Shown here in pieces: positions 48,128 through 64,000 of a stretch of 64,000 bases of DNA. The position numbers and the translations under genes are program-made. Source of the DNA: Edaphochlamys debaryana (lineage: Eukaryota > Chlorophyta > Chlorophyceae > Chlamydomonadales); assembly GCA_016858145.1 (NCBI GenBank), contig JAEHOE010000066.1, positions 372,001 through 436,000 on the forward strand, written 5' to 3'. Every line of letters begins with the position of its first letter. Position 1 is the first letter of the stretch. The notes under the pieces were generated by a model, which made no database searches, was not told where the DNA came from, and saw only the letters and a list, made by a program, of their open reading frames with translations.

Positions 48128-48590
48128 GGTTGGAGTGTTGACTTGCGTAACGCAAAGGACAGTTGCGAAGCCAGTCGCGGCTGTTCCAAGTATTTGGGGC
48201 CAGCGCAGCTGTCTCCCGCCAAATCGAAAGCGCGTGTACGGCACACACGCAACCTGCTGTGCCTTGGGAGACCGGGCCTTGCGACAGGATCAGGGGTCGT
48301 TCGTGCGCGCTGGGGGCCGGAAAACCAACTAAACGGGAAGAGCGGAGTGGAGACGGACGTCTAGGGGCGTGCAGGTCCGCGTGCCAATCCTTGCCAATAC
48401 CCAGCAACGCCCCGCACGCCGCATGCGCTGCTTGGACTCCTGGACCCCCCGCTGACCTACACTCCACACCCCCGTTGCTCCACCGTCACAGGAAACATAG
48501 TCGCTCGGTGCCTAGGCCAACGGGACCAACGTCGTGGGGGCCATCCCGAAACAGCTACCCAAGCTCTCGGACTATTGACCGTGCTGCAAA
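48128..48590. promoter_or_regulatory. divergent promoter of HOP2 and the 48.6 kb gene
   Basis: A 463-base gap between two head-to-head genes. No TATA box or ORF is evident. Confidence 0.5.
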
Positions 48591-51175
48591 ATGCCTAGGC
48601 TGCGTCAACGAATAGTGTATTGTGACTGCTTCGACTGCGTGGATCGGCCCGAGGCGACCGCGTTGAGCCAGGCGCAGCTCGATGCTGCCACTGCAGTGGC
48701 TCGCCAGGAGCCGCCTCCAAAGGCATTGGTTATCTTTGCCAGCGGCGTGATCGTTCCGCATGTCGACGAGACCGGCACAGCGGTGACCACGCTGGACACT
48801 TGCACGCTGCCGCATTGCAACCTGGTCGTTCGCGAAGGCAACCTCGGGATGCTCGCGGTGCGCCCATCAAAGGAGGCCACAGGTGCGAGGCACATTGCGG
48901 ACGGCAGTCACCACGCCCATTGCCCACGTGCCGGGTCCTCACCCCTTCAACCCCCACGCTCATGTGCAGACGCGGGCATACCTGCCTCGGTGCTGGAGCT
49001 GTCGCAACTGCTGGGGGTCTACCCGGTGCGGTGGGGCCCTGGTTGGGCTCGGGGTTTGGGCGCAAGCCGCACGGAAGGCGCCGTCCGGAAGGCGCTGCCC
49101 GGCACAACTCCAGCATATCCAGCTCTTCAATGATTTGTCCCGCAACTCATCGGTCTCGCAGGATGTGCTCCGGCAGCCCCAGGCCATGACCTCCGAGCCG
49201 CCCGCGGAGGGGGATGCGGGGCAACCTGGGCCTGCGCCCTCGCTGCCCAGCCTTGCAGCAAGGTGAGCCCTCGTTTACGTGTTCGCCCCGGGGGGTGCCT
49301 CGCCTCGCAGCCACCTCACCTAGCCCTCCGAGGAGCAGCCCACCACCTCATGCCCTAACCCGCGACTCCTTTGCCCCGAACCTGCCCACCCCCCCACTGT
49401 GCACCCTTTGTACGCTCCCACACACATTCCCGCACACCGCCCCGCAGGTTTAAGGGTATGCAGGCCGCGTTTGCCTCCACCAGCGCCCCCGCGGGTCACC
49501 TGGCGGCCCGCCTAGGCATGGATCTACCGGGCAGACTGTCGGAGCTGCTGCAGCGACGGGGGGGCCCGCAGCAGGCCGGGGCAGAGAATGGGGGCGTAGC
49601 AGCGGCAGCGGAGGGCGCAGCAGCGGCGCAGGAAGAGGCGGGCCAGGGCAAGGAGAAGCAGAAGGAGGGGGCGGCGGCGCTTGGCCTACCCGCGGCCGCG
49701 GAGGTTGCGGAGGCGGCCGTGGCGGAGCTCGGTGGGTGGGGGGTAAAGGCTGGGGGGGGGGGGAAGCGCGGCGGTCCATGCGGTTCTGGGTCGGCTGGCC
49801 AGCTCTTGCCGGTTGGTGCGCGTTTGGTTCATCGCCTTGACCGCTTCTTCTTACTGGTCTTGCTGCCGCCCGAATGCTGCTGTTGCACCCACCCGCAGGA
49901 GCTGCAGACGGCGGCAGCGGGAGAGACCTGCTGCTGCTGCACCTCCACCTGGGGGTGGGTCCGCACGGGTCCGCTCGGGTCCTTACGGTGTACGTACGTT
50001 TGGGGGGGCTCTCAATGGCGGCAGCGGTGGTGGCCGGGTTGGTTGTGGTGCGAGCGGGCCCGCGCTGCGCCGCACCACTAGCTGCCCGCGCAGCTTCCCG
50101 CGCCTGTCAGCCGGCGGGAGCGCTCCAGCCCTCATTGTCCCCAAGTTTCGATCCTGGCGGGCCCAGCTCACCAACCCACGTCTCGTGACCCTCCCCCACA
50201 GGACCTGCTGCCTGCCGGCGCCTCGGGCGATGCGGTGTGGGAGGGCGCCTGCGAGGCGCTCGAGTGGCTGGACGGCCTCACTCGGGCGCTGCTGGGAAAG
50301 CAGGGTGGGTGGGTGGATGGGCGGCCAGATGAGTAGTGTCCCAAGCTCCCAACAGGTGCCGCGTTCTGGGGTTGCCGCTACAGCTGCCTGGCCCTTCCTC
50401 CTCTTGCTGCCCGTGACACAACCGCGCAAGGCTGGCTCGCTGCGTCGGTCGCTCCCGGCCACACACCCCTGCGCCGCTTGATATACGCATTGGCATCTGG
50501 TTATCGCGCATACACCCGAGCATCTAAACACCCCTGCGCCCCTCCCATCCCTCCCCCGCAGAGGTCCGTGAGCGCACCCTCCTCACCCTGGTGCTCAGCC
50601 CCGGGGGTCACGCGCTGCCGCCCGTCCCCAACTCCAGCATCCCCTCCACCTCCGCCTCCGCCTCCACCAGTGGCGGCCCGCTCGTCCCCGGCGGCCCGGG
50701 GGTGCAGCTGGACCCCGCAGCCGCCATCGTCACACCCCACAACGCCGGCCAGCTGGGGCGAAGCGCGGCGGCGGCAGCTGCCGCCGTGGCCGCCGCCGCA
50801 GGCGGCGCCGGCGGCGCTGGCGGCGGCGGAGCCGCCGCCGCCCTCTCCCTCCTCGACGCCGCCGACCCTGGCCTCGGCGCAGCCGACCCGGACTCTTCCA
50901 CCGCCGCCGCTGCACCTGCCGCCCCTGCCGCCTATCCGCTCGTGTCTCGGCCTCTGCAGTCGTTTGAGTTTCTGGGCCTGGAGCGGCTGGCGGTGGACGT
51001 GCGGGCGCCGCTGCTGGTGGCGCGGCGGCTGCCGGGGGTGGTGCGGCGGGACCACGCGCAGCGCCTGGCCGTCAAGGAGGCGGTGGCGGCGGGGGGCATG
51101 GGCGCCATCGCGGCCGACCGGCTGCTGCACGAGCTGGCCTACAAGCTGGCCCGCGCGCCCAAGTACGGGGCGTGA
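48591..51175 (+). CDS. uncharacterised protein, possible alkaline-phosphatase-like fold (514 aa)
   Basis: Seven exons: 48591-48882, 48970-49025, 49123-49262, 49448-49731, 49899-49954, 50202-50304 and 50562-51175; total 1,545 bases, phases consistent. It starts MPRLRQRIVYCDCFDCVDRP. Landmarks: ALVIFASGVIVPHVDE; ASVLELSQLLGVYP; RFKGMQAAFASTS; DLLLLHLHLG; ACEALEWLDGLTRALLG; RTLLTLVLSPGG; an Ala/Gly-rich insert; and a conserved-looking end, LLHELAYKLARAPKYGA. The order (short N-terminal strand, LAxLLxVY, FxGMxA, LLxLHL, ALEWLD, end KAPKYGA-like) resembles uncharacterised plant proteins predicted to have an alkaline-phosphatase-like fold. I recall this family only loosely, so the assignment is tentative, while the gene model is solid. 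It shares its promoter region with HOP2. Confidence 0.85.
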
Positions 51176-51245
51176 AGGAGGAGCGGGCACATGGACCGAG
51201 GCAGGGCGGTGTGGGCCCAAGTGTGGGCCCAAGTACGGGGCGTGA
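51157..51245 (+). repeat. 19-base duplication of the 3' end of the coding region
   Basis: gcccaagtacggggcgtga at 51157-51175 (the last codons plus the stop) recurs exactly at 51227-51245 in the 3' UTR, 70 bases on. A partial gtgggcccaag copy lies between them. Confidence 0.9.
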
Positions 51246-53957
51246 GCGCTACGAAGGGTGGCGGGGAGCTCGTTCAGAGGGGGCATGATGCCGGCCCACC
51301 GTGCGGAGGCGGAGGAGGTGCAGGGGATGCGCAAGGAAGGCCATAGCCTTGCCGCTGCAGCAGTGTAGGGCGGCCTCGAACGGGGCGTGAGGGAGGCGGG
51401 GTGGAGGAGAGCTCGTCTAGAGGATGGGGGGCACGGTGCCCGCCCAGGCCCACCAGGGGTGACGCAGGGCGGGGTGCGGACCGCAAACGGGTGGGTGGCC
51501 AGGCGTGTGGAGGGGTAGGACAAAAGGCTTCAGCGGTATGCAGGCGGGACGGCAAGGTGGCAGGAGTGAGGACATGCAAGCAACAGGTCCGTGGCCTTTT
51601 GCTTAACTACTCGCAAGTTGAATCGACAGAAGCAAGTGCCACGTTGCGGCTAAGCATATCCGCAGGGGTCATTCGCAGCCGTGGCGAACAGTCATGGGTC
51701 ATGGTGGTGGGGGCAGCACTGGTGGTGCTGCGGGCTAAGCTTGGTCGCTGGAGGCCAGTGGCGGCCTTGTGGCGGGCGCTCGGTTCGGTTCGCCGGGTTC
51801 ACTAAGCGTGTGACACCTTGCCGAAGCCTCGGGCGAAGCTGGGTCACAATGGCGGCAAGACTGGCATCAAACTCAGCCTACGCTAGGGGCGCCGAACCGG
51901 GCTGGGCCCCTCAACATCACGCAGCAAACACCAGCCTGCTTGCCACGCACCTGACAGGAGTATACCTGACGGGTCAGATTAGTTCTGGAGAGGAGCTTGG
52001 GTGCAAAGGCAGATGAGGTAGGACGCAGAAGTGCATGGAGCTCCCAGACCCTGCTCCGGCCAAGGGCCCGGACGGTCCGGGCTCTCAGCACAGACGCCAG
52101 GGGGACAAGCCCCGCGGGCAAGTGGTCGCCCGACACGGCAGTCCTCAGCGTTTACAATGAAGTACCCCCCACGGCAGCAGGCGTCGCTAACAGGCGGGTG
52201 CCGGGCGGGGCCAAAGCAACTGAGCAAGCCAGACTCAGAACGCACAGCCTAAGCGGTGTGACAGCAGCGGACAAGCCCTGGGCACCACTAACCAAGCAGC
52301 CAGACATAAGACACCGCCTCATCATCATCATCACTATCCAGCACACGCGCGCGCCATTAAGTAAAACGACTCGACATGTCATGGGAAACGCGGAGGAGCA
52401 CTGTTGAGCCCCTGCAGCTCGTCTGGCCCCTGCCGCTCTAACCTCCGCCTCCGCGCAAACCTCCTGGGCCTCTGCACGCACACACAGGGCCCTTGGGAGC
52501 AACACCTTATGAAGCTCAACTTGCAGAGGCACCCACGAGGGGTTGCCGAGTGGATGTTTATCGAGCAAACCGGGAGCCCGGGCCTCATCGGCCTTGATTG
52601 GAAGAATGCAGTCCACGAGAGAATGGACCTGCGCACATCAAGTTCTCTGCTTTGCCTGAAACCGTGGCTACCCCTTTTAGGAGATAAAGTTCATTCCGTC
52701 ACGCAAGAGCCAATCAAGGATGAACCCCGAAGCGGCAGGGTGGGGCCAGCAAACGGCTTAGATACGCCTGCAACCTTCACCGACACACATCATACCTTTA
52801 ATCTTGTTTCATTCATTCTAATACAAGAAAAGCACTCCCCTGCCCGTGCATAGGGAAAGGGCACGTCCGTGTAATAGGCACACGTGGCTTCTCCCCCCCC
52901 CCGCCATCCATAGGGGAGCACGCGGTCGACAGACCACGCCCCATCATCCGTGCCTGGCGCTCGCCGCCCCCAACACCTTCAGGACTAAAGCGCCTGTGCA
53001 ATGCCGGTGAACGAGCTCCCTGGTCCCTAGCGCTCAGTACGCGCAGCCCTATCTTTATGCTTGCCTTACCACTTTCCGCACCAGATACGCAGACGCGCTG
53101 TGGCCAGCAGGTCCCCTCACCGGCAAATCTCGCCCCGTCCCATACAAACCCCTGTATCCCCTTCCCCCCGGGTGCCCCAAACACCCCCGGAATCCAGTCC
53201 GTGCCGTCCCCAATGCAGGTTTGCTTAGGATCCTCAAGTGGTCCTCCATAATCGGGCTATCGATGCCCTCGCTAATCAGACGGACTAGCCGCGTAAGCCA
53301 ACGCATGCACGCTTCGCCCAAAACGTAAGCAGCAGCGGAGATTTCAGCGCACGGCATGGCGGCAACGCCCACGCCAGCAACCAACTCCGGCCCCCTTGCA
53401 TAGAACATATGGTGCCGCCACAGCTGTGCTGCTGGGTACGGGCATCTAACCAGAAGGTTTACCGTCTGCACCATCTTATGCTGTAACAAGCATCGTCACC
53501 TGATGTATACTTCCTCCTTCTCACATGGTGGTGTAAATCGATCGCAGGGGCCGATCGCTCCTCCCTGCCTGCTCTTGAACCCCACGCTCGAGGCCACGAC
53601 CCCCCACCCCCGCCCGTGCACGCTGGGACCCCCCCTCGCCCCCTTTAGGTCTTGTCCACTACTAAGAGTGCACACGGATGCGCATACGCATTATTAAACT
53701 GCAGGGCCACCAGCGGCGCCCGGCTGCCCACAAATACATCAAGTTCCAGCCGGTCTTGTTTCGGCTTCTTTAGCAGACGCACGTCTCTCTCAAGCCCTCC
53801 CTCCCAACTCTTTCTGTTGAAAGGGGGATGGCTTAGTCATTAACCTTCGCAGTCGAGATCATTGGCGTCCGCATAGGAGTGACCGGTCGCCTTGCCGGCG
53901 GCATAAGAAGCTTTAGGTTCGGGTAGCGGTAAGCCTGCCCGACTACTCGACATTAGC
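51246..53957. other. 2.7 kb gap, 3' regions of two convergent genes
   Basis: Lies between the ends of the 48.6 kb gene and the CDKL-type kinase gene. Open frames on both strands at 52.4-53.5 kb, such as a minus one with MLQHKMVQTVNLLVRC, have low coding character and no recognised domain. From about 52130 the base composition is lower in GC, consistent with 3' UTR or old repeat. Confidence 0.4.
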
Positions 53958-58711
<4,754 letters not shown>

Positions 58712-60245
58712 GTGGACGGCTACAAGCTCCCGGAGCAGTCGTCCGCATTGCGCATGCTCGGTTGGAGAGGATTCAGGAATGCTGCAGTGCGCGCAATGCC
58801 CGGCGGTCGTGGCTGTGTATCACCTAACTAGGAAGCAACTCTGCGCACGGAGGCCGGCCCGAGGGCAGTCTGCGACCGGTTCCTGGAGAGTGCATGCCCA
58901 ACCGAGCCTCTCTAGAAACACTATTCTGATCACTGACCTGCATTCATGCTACTGACTTGTATCTAAGAATAGGGTGTGCAGGGCCGTTAAGCGCAGGTCG
59001 GGGTCAGTCCTGGTGCGGGACGACTGTGAAAGTGCTCAGTCGTAATAGAAATTCCGGCCTCGCCTTCGCGAGAGAGCCGCACCCGGCGCGAAGTGCCCCC
59101 TCAACTCAATTTCTGTATACCATAAACAACGCCATGGTTGCAAGTGTTGCGGAAGTCAGACTTCGTGCGGGCGGCGGTCCGACCCTAACATAGCCCTAAC
59201 AACCGGTGGGCTACCCCGGCCTCAGCCCGCTGTGCTCAGCTATGCGGGCACCACCGCAGCGTTGAAGCGCGTCTAGGAAGCCTTCTGGCTGCTTCTTAAG
59301 TGACCACGTGTGTGGGAGCGCGAGTCCCGCCATCTCCGCCATCCATCCAAGGTTACAAGACCTGCTGCAGAGTTCAGTCCCAATACACGAAACATGGCTC
59401 TACATGATGGCACGGGACTGCGTTTCTACCGCATCAGCTGTGAGGACTCTGAAGTCCCAGGGGCGGGGCAGCAAGCAGCCCGAACCTGCCAGACCAGGAG
59501 GGCCTACTTTGGCACGCTTGGCTTAAACACGCCTCCTCCATCCTCTCCCCGAGGGCGGGGATGGGTATGGTTGAAGGCCCGTGGCTCGTACTTATCACGC
59601 ACGTGGGCTCAGAACTAGCTATCCAACCCGGACAGTTGGACCCCCAGGCTGTAAACTGCACGCACCCTCGCCATACTTGTACCTCCTTGCCCTTGCTGCG
59701 TACCGGCACGCCGGACACTCCCCGTTCCCCTCTAATGCCCGTGCCTTGGGTACCGACTACCGAGCCTGGGGCCTCCAGGGCCCCCACCCTCCCCGATGCA
59801 GGTCAGTCCGGTAGAGTTCCTACAGGGGCGCCGGAAGGCCGCCCCCCCGCCTTCCAAGGCGGCCGTGTCCCCCTTTCCCCTGCTCCCTCAGCGCCCAACC
59901 GTCCACCCCGCGCAGCCGCTCTCCAGTAGAGCCTGCTGTCCTACCTGCTGCCCTCGCTAGCCCAGCTCTGTCCTGCTCTGTGACCCCGCCCCATCCCCTC
60001 CGACCACGCCACACGCCACGGCCTGCCCACGGACCGCACGCGGAGGCCGGGGCCTCCCCGACTGCTGCCCTCCAAGGACTGGCGAGCGCGCCCTCCCACC
60101 CTCTCCCATGCGCCCTGCCACCGTGCCACATGCTCCTCCAACAGCCTCAGCGCCAGCCTGCTGCCCAACGGAGCCCCACAGCCGTGCCACATCCCAAGCC
60201 CCCGTCAACCCCTCCGCCCCTAGCGCCTCACGCGCACACACGGCT
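58712..60245. other. upstream region of the CDKL-type kinase gene, downstream of DCC1
   Basis: No gene is supported. A plus frame at 59561-59929 is open but Pro-rich and non-conserved. The kinase promoter must lie in the first few hundred bases. Confidence 0.35.
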
Positions 60246-60272
60246 TTACACGAGCAGCCCTTGCGGCACACG
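60240..60272 (-). repeat. dispersed repeat, core GGGCTGCTCGTGTAAAG
   Basis: On the minus strand: GTGTGCCGCAAGGGCTGCTC followed by GTGTAAAGCC. It lies just after the DCC1 stop and contains that gene's likely poly(A) signal. Related to the copies at 62645-62716 and 63480-63549. Confidence 0.65.
60246..60250 (-). terminator. candidate TGTAA poly(A) signal for DCC1
   Basis: TGTAA on the minus strand about 52 bases after the DCC1 stop, embedded in the dispersed GGGCTGCTCGTGT repeat. Confidence 0.45.
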
Positions 60273-60301
60273 CGACGCCCCTCCCCCGCACTCGCCTGAC
60301 G

Positions 60302-63300
60302 CTACCGCGCCGAGTACTCCAGGGGCGAGTCGGGTGTGGCCTGACTGGCCCGGGCGAAGCGCATGAGCAGGGCCTCGGCGGACTGACCGGGCACCTGGGG
60401 GCAGGCGGGGTTGGAGGGGGGCGGGAGGGTGTGGGTGGGTGGGGTGTTAGATGGGGGCGGTGTGTGTGTGTGGGGGGGGGGGGGGGTGTTGCATAGGGGT
60501 GGGAGCGTTGGTACGCGAAGCGGCGGGGTGGCGGGTCGAGGTGGGCGCGCTGGTGCTGCTTGGCGGGGGGACGGTGTGGTCGTTCGACAGGGTGGCGGTG
60601 AAAGAGGGTGGTGGAGGGTCGGGGCCATCAGGGGCAGGGCGAGAGGGGCACGGCGCCACCGCTCCATGTGTAGGCCTGAGCATCTTCCAAGCGGCCTTCG
60701 CCTTCGTTAATATCTCCCTACACCCCCTCAGCCCCCTCTCCCCGTGTCCTCACCCGTATGCTCGCCAGATAGGGCTCCAGAGCGGTCCACTCCCACCGGG
60801 GCCGCCGCCGGAAGAGCGCTGCGGTGAATGCGGACCGGGGCGGGAGTTTGCCCGGACGGGGGGTCAGCGAGTCAGAACTTCACCGCCATATCCGCTGCCC
60901 GGCCCCACGGAGGATTTGGGGGCTCGAGTCTCCAAGCCCCTTGAAAGCCCCGGCTGCCCGCCTGCGTGCCCAGCTGCCCCAGGCTCCGCCTGCTCTGCTG
61001 TATGCCCCCGCGCCCCCCTCGGCCCACCTGCGAAGCGCTCGGCCGGGTCCGTGGGGAGCGAGGAGGCGGGGAAGGAGGAGATGCGTGCCTCCGCACCCGC
61101 GCCTGCACACACGCGCACGCACAAAGGACAATCATTAGAGACTCAGCGTCAGTGCTTAGCGGGTTTGCATTCGCGGTACAAACGGAAAGGGCCAGGGTTT
61201 GCAAGCGTGGGGTGCGCAGTCCCTCCAGGCAGTACGGCGGCAGACCACCGGTGGTACAGATTCTGTATGTGCATGACGGTGTATGGGTACGGCACGTACC
61301 GTCCACGAGCGCCTCGGCCTTGAGCATGTCCATGCTGGGCTCCAGGCCGTACGGCACCGCACGTGCCCATGCGGCGTGAAATGCGGGCAGCGGCAGCGCA
61401 CGGCCCGCCAGGACCTGGTGGGCGAAGTAGACGCAGACCTGAGGGGGAGAGGGGTGGGGGGTAGCCAGGATTTGGAGAGGGAGGAATAAGCAGAGACTGC
61501 GCGGGCCGCTGGCCTCTGGGGCCGGTACCGGTACCAGTAGCGGGGCGGAAGAGCGCAGCAAGACGGGCGCAGGGGCGAGGTGGCCACGACGGCATGAGTC
61601 GCAGCCGTGAAGGCAAAGCTGAAAGTCAAGCAAAACGCGCCACGCGTCGGTGTGTTTGTTTCCCTGTCATACCTTTGCGGGGTCCAGGGCCCAGAGCCCG
61701 CCCTCCGACGCCTGCGCCTGCGCCTCTGCCATGGCCGCATCGCCAGCAGCTGTGTCCTGCTGCTGTACGACAGGGCTGCCGTACGTCTTGAGGCAGTGCC
61801 GTACCACGGCGGGGTGGTAGCCGTCCTCCTCCAGGCCCTGCGCCAGGGCGGACTCGTCCAGGCGGGAGAGGGGCATGCCCTGCTGCTCCGCACTGGGGGG
61901 AGGGGACCGTTGGGGCGTGGGGGAAAAGGGTGGGGCGTTGGAGGGCAGGCAGGTGGTGAGGGGCTGGGGGCAGGGGTGGGGCACGCGGGGGGGACTGGTG
62001 CAAGGTCGCGGCTACAGTGGCCGTGTGCGCCCAAGACAGCGCAACTCGCGCATGAGGCTTGCTCCCAGCATCTGCAGCGTGGGTACCGTATACCGGCAAC
62101 CGGTTCGAGCCCACGTGCCGCTGGGGGCGCACGCCCAGCGCCTCCCATCACCCTTCCCCAAGGCCCTCCCTCCCCGCACGACCGCACCCACGTGAGCAGC
62201 AGGCTCTGCAGCAGTGCCCCCAGGTAGCTCCGCTCCACGGCCCGCCAGCGCCCCGCCACCTCCAGGGCGCCCTCGGCCTCCAGAGCGGCGCGCAGCTCGG
62301 CCGGGCTGGCCTGTGGGTGAGCGCGCAGGAGGGAGCGTGCGATAAAGGTCGGCGGGTGATGAACCTGAAGGCAGGATACAGGCTGCAGCAGGGGGCGGTG
62401 GAGGTGGAACCAGGACCTGAACGTAGCCCTCGTGGACTGCTGGATGAGCGACGCAACGCTCAGCATGCTGGCAAGCTGGGAGCGCGGGCGTCTGCACCTG
62501 CCTGCCTGTTGCTCTGCCCGCGACGCTCACCAGCATGCCCCTCGCCCTGTCCGGTGCCCGCCCCTTCCCCTCCACTGCAAGTCTGCAACCCCCCCACCTC
62601 GCCCCCCCCACACACGCCTGCGCATGGGCGGGCTGGGCTGGGCTTGCAGCTTAGCACCGGCCGGCTGCTCACCGCGCCTACGACTTCCCGGCTCACACGA
62701 GCAGCCCTTCACACACCCACATGCAGCCGCGCAGGGCGACATGGACGCCGCTGGTCAATCTCCTGGTCATTCTAATTCTTCTGGGCTTTCTGGAGCTGGA
62801 GCACTCCCTGGTCCTGGCGCCCCAGCCCAGCCTGGCGCAGCGAAAGCCCTGCCCAGACTGATCCCCGCCGACGCACGGAACCCTGTCACCCACCCACTCC
62901 GCACCCGCATGCCCGGCCCGCCCACCCGCCGGGGACGGGCCCTGGCTTCGCGGCATGTGGGGAACTCACTCGGAGTCCCTTGCCGCGCGGCACCACTCTC
63001 CCCACGCACGCGTCCCGGGTTCCCCATGGGCTGCTGCCGTACCCCGGCCCCCGCCCCTCACCACCCCGGTCCCGCCTCTTCCCTCCCTCTCTGCCCGCCG
63101 GCGGTCGCTCGTGTATTCCGCCTCTCCTCCTCTCTTGCGCTTCAGCTGCCTGCTCGGCTATTGACACCCCTCTTGGCCCATTCCCCACTTTCCGCATTGC
63201 CTCCGTGGTGGCGCCACCTTCGACCCTTCTGTCTTAGGTGAGAAACGGGATTGTTTCGTTCAGGGCGGGCTTCGGCTTCGCGGGCTGCTCGGTCCGCATG

Positions 63301-64000
63301 TCTGCTTGCTTTGCTGTTCCCTTCTGCGCCGCCGGCGGGCCGCACCAGCTTTAGTCTACCTCACTATTACCAGCTACACTACGGCTCCGGCGCGACTCCA
63401 GCGGTGACACAAACGTAACGGGTTCGGGATGGGTCGGGATGGGTCGGGCTTCGGACTCCCAGGGCTTTCGGTTCCGTATCTACGACCGGCCGGCTTATTA
63501 CCGCGCCTACGCTTTCCCTGGCCTTTACACGAGCAGCCCTGACCACACGCACCTGCACCAGCTCCAGTAGCTCCTCGAAGGTGTACCCCCCCTCGCCGCC
63601 CGCGCCCGCGCCCTCCGCCTCCATGGCCTCCCCCGCCGCCCCCTGCTCCGCCCCCTCGTCCTGCAGCCCGTACGGCCGGGCCCACAGCAGCCGACGGAGC
63701 GGCGCCAGGCGGGGCGCAATCTCCACCAACTGCCAGGCGGGAGAGCGGGAAAGGGCGGGGAAGGGCGGAGGGATTGTAAGGAAGAGAGTGCGGTACATTG
63801 GGTGAAGGCAGCAGCGCACATGAGGGGGAATGGGAGGGCAGGGCAGGGCAGGGCGGGCAGGGCGGTGCACGAGGGTGTGAGCGAGCGGCCAGCAGCCAGC
63901 GCGGGCCGGGGCCTGGGGGTGAGCTGAGGCTGCCACCCACCGCTGCAAGTGGCCAGGTGCGCATGCCCTTCCCCCGCTGGCAGGCGCTGCGAGGCGAAGA
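60302..64000 (-). CDS. DCC1: DCC1 (DSCC1), Ctf18-RFC subunit; 5' end outside window
   Basis: Subunit of the alternative clamp loader Ctf18-Dcc1-Ctf8-RFC, needed for PCNA loading and sister-chromatid cohesion. Exons in order on the minus strand: a partial one from 63941 to the window end; LVEIAPRLAPLRRLLWARPY (to 63731); YTFEELLELVQ (ends at 63552); ASPAELRAALEAEGALEVAG with RWRAVERSYLGALLQSLL; PLSRLDESALAQGLEEDGYH with VVRHCLKTYG and WALDPAKV; CVYFAHQVLAGRALPLPAF with PSMDMLKAEALVDG; SSFPASSLPTDPAERFA; ALFRRRPRWEWTALEPYLAS (60754-60818); and the last exon 60302-60394, LLMRFARASQATPDSPLEYS. Each piece aligns in order with human DSCC1 (for example its SLREKWTEEDIAPYIQDL region near the end). 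The VQ/ASPAEL intron is 1.24 kb and holds two copies of a dispersed repeat. Confidence 0.9.
60464..60486 (+). repeat. poly-G / GT simple repeat in a DCC1 intron
   Basis: A GTGTGTG run followed by about a dozen G residues; intronic. Confidence 0.8.
62645..62716 (-). repeat. dispersed repeat inside the long DCC1 intron
   Basis: Minus strand: GTGTGTGAAGGGCTGCTCGT, then GAGCCGGGAAGTCGTAGG, then CGCGGTGAGCAGCCGGCCGG. It aligns over about 70 bases with 63480-63549. Confidence 0.8.
63480..63549 (-). repeat. dispersed repeat at the 5' end of the long DCC1 intron
   Basis: Minus strand: GTGTGGTCAGGGCTGCTCGT, GTAAAGGCCAGGGAAAGCGT, AGGCGCGGTAATAAGCCGG. It begins within a few bases of the splice donor that follows ELLELVQ. 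Confidence 0.8.

Noticed and set aside
53055..53489. Minus-strand ORF starting MLQHKMVQTVNLL
   Set aside because: Not recognised and likely chance in lower-GC sequence downstream of the kinase gene; a transposon remnant could not be shown.
59561..59929. Pro-rich plus ORF downstream of DCC1
   Set aside because: Low-complexity frame with no conserved part; probably antisense to a 3' flank.
62090..62115. tRNA-like B box (ggttcgagccc)
   Set aside because: The T-arm stem does not pair and no acceptor or anticodon arm can be folded; it lies in DCC1.

Overview
The window is nuclear DNA from a green alga of the volvocine/chlamydomonadalean type (Chlamydomonas and relatives). The evidence is very high GC, genes split into many short exons with GT-AG introns, long low-complexity protein regions rich in Ala, Gly, Pro and Gln, likely TGTAA poly(A) signals, and the gene content: a motile-cilium dynein-regulatory subunit next to a photorespiratory aminotransferase with an apparent mitochondrial leader. 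There are no bacterial operons, CRISPR arrays or integrated phage. Exon joins were read by eye; in the genes where I summed the exon lengths, the total is divisible by three.

Layout. 0-5 kb (-): DRC2/CCDC65, a nexin-dynein regulatory complex subunit. 5.3-6.1 kb: duplicated debris, including an inverted copy of the P-loop exon of the MAP kinase gene that lies 6 kb away. 6.8-7.6 kb (-): small unknown protein. 8.9-12.4 kb (-): TEY-class MAP kinase. 13.0-15.3 kb (+): EMG1/NEP1 rRNA methyltransferase. 16.5-20.8 kb (-) and 21.8-23.3 kb (+): two divergent unknown genes, both with Arg-Pro-x-Ser-Ala motifs. 25.3-36.0 kb (+): a very large TEX2-like membrane protein with an SMP lipid-transfer domain. 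37.0-41.8 kb (+): serine/alanine-glyoxylate aminotransferase. 44.3-44.8 kb (-): small Pro/Ala-rich ORF. 46.1-48.1 kb (-): HOP2, a meiotic recombination factor. 48.6-51.2 kb (+): uncharacterised protein ending KAR-APKYGA-like. 54.0-58.7 kb (-): CDKL-type protein kinase with a long tail. 60.3-64.0 kb (-): DCC1 of the Ctf18-RFC clamp loader, cut by the window end.

Most genes are ordinary housekeeping, ciliary or meiotic genes and do not form one pathway. DRC2, the CDKL-type kinase and perhaps the RPxSA proteins hint at a ciliary bias, but this is inference. The less ordinary signals are the inverted MAPK exon copy, a dispersed repeat with core GGGCTGCTCGTGT (one copy starts at an intron 5' splice site, another supplies a likely poly(A) signal), duplicated 3' flanks after two genes, the extreme extensions on the TEX2-like and CDKL proteins, and the seven-fold 12-residue repeat in the 16.5-20.8 kb gene. 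I found no convincing new multigene system.
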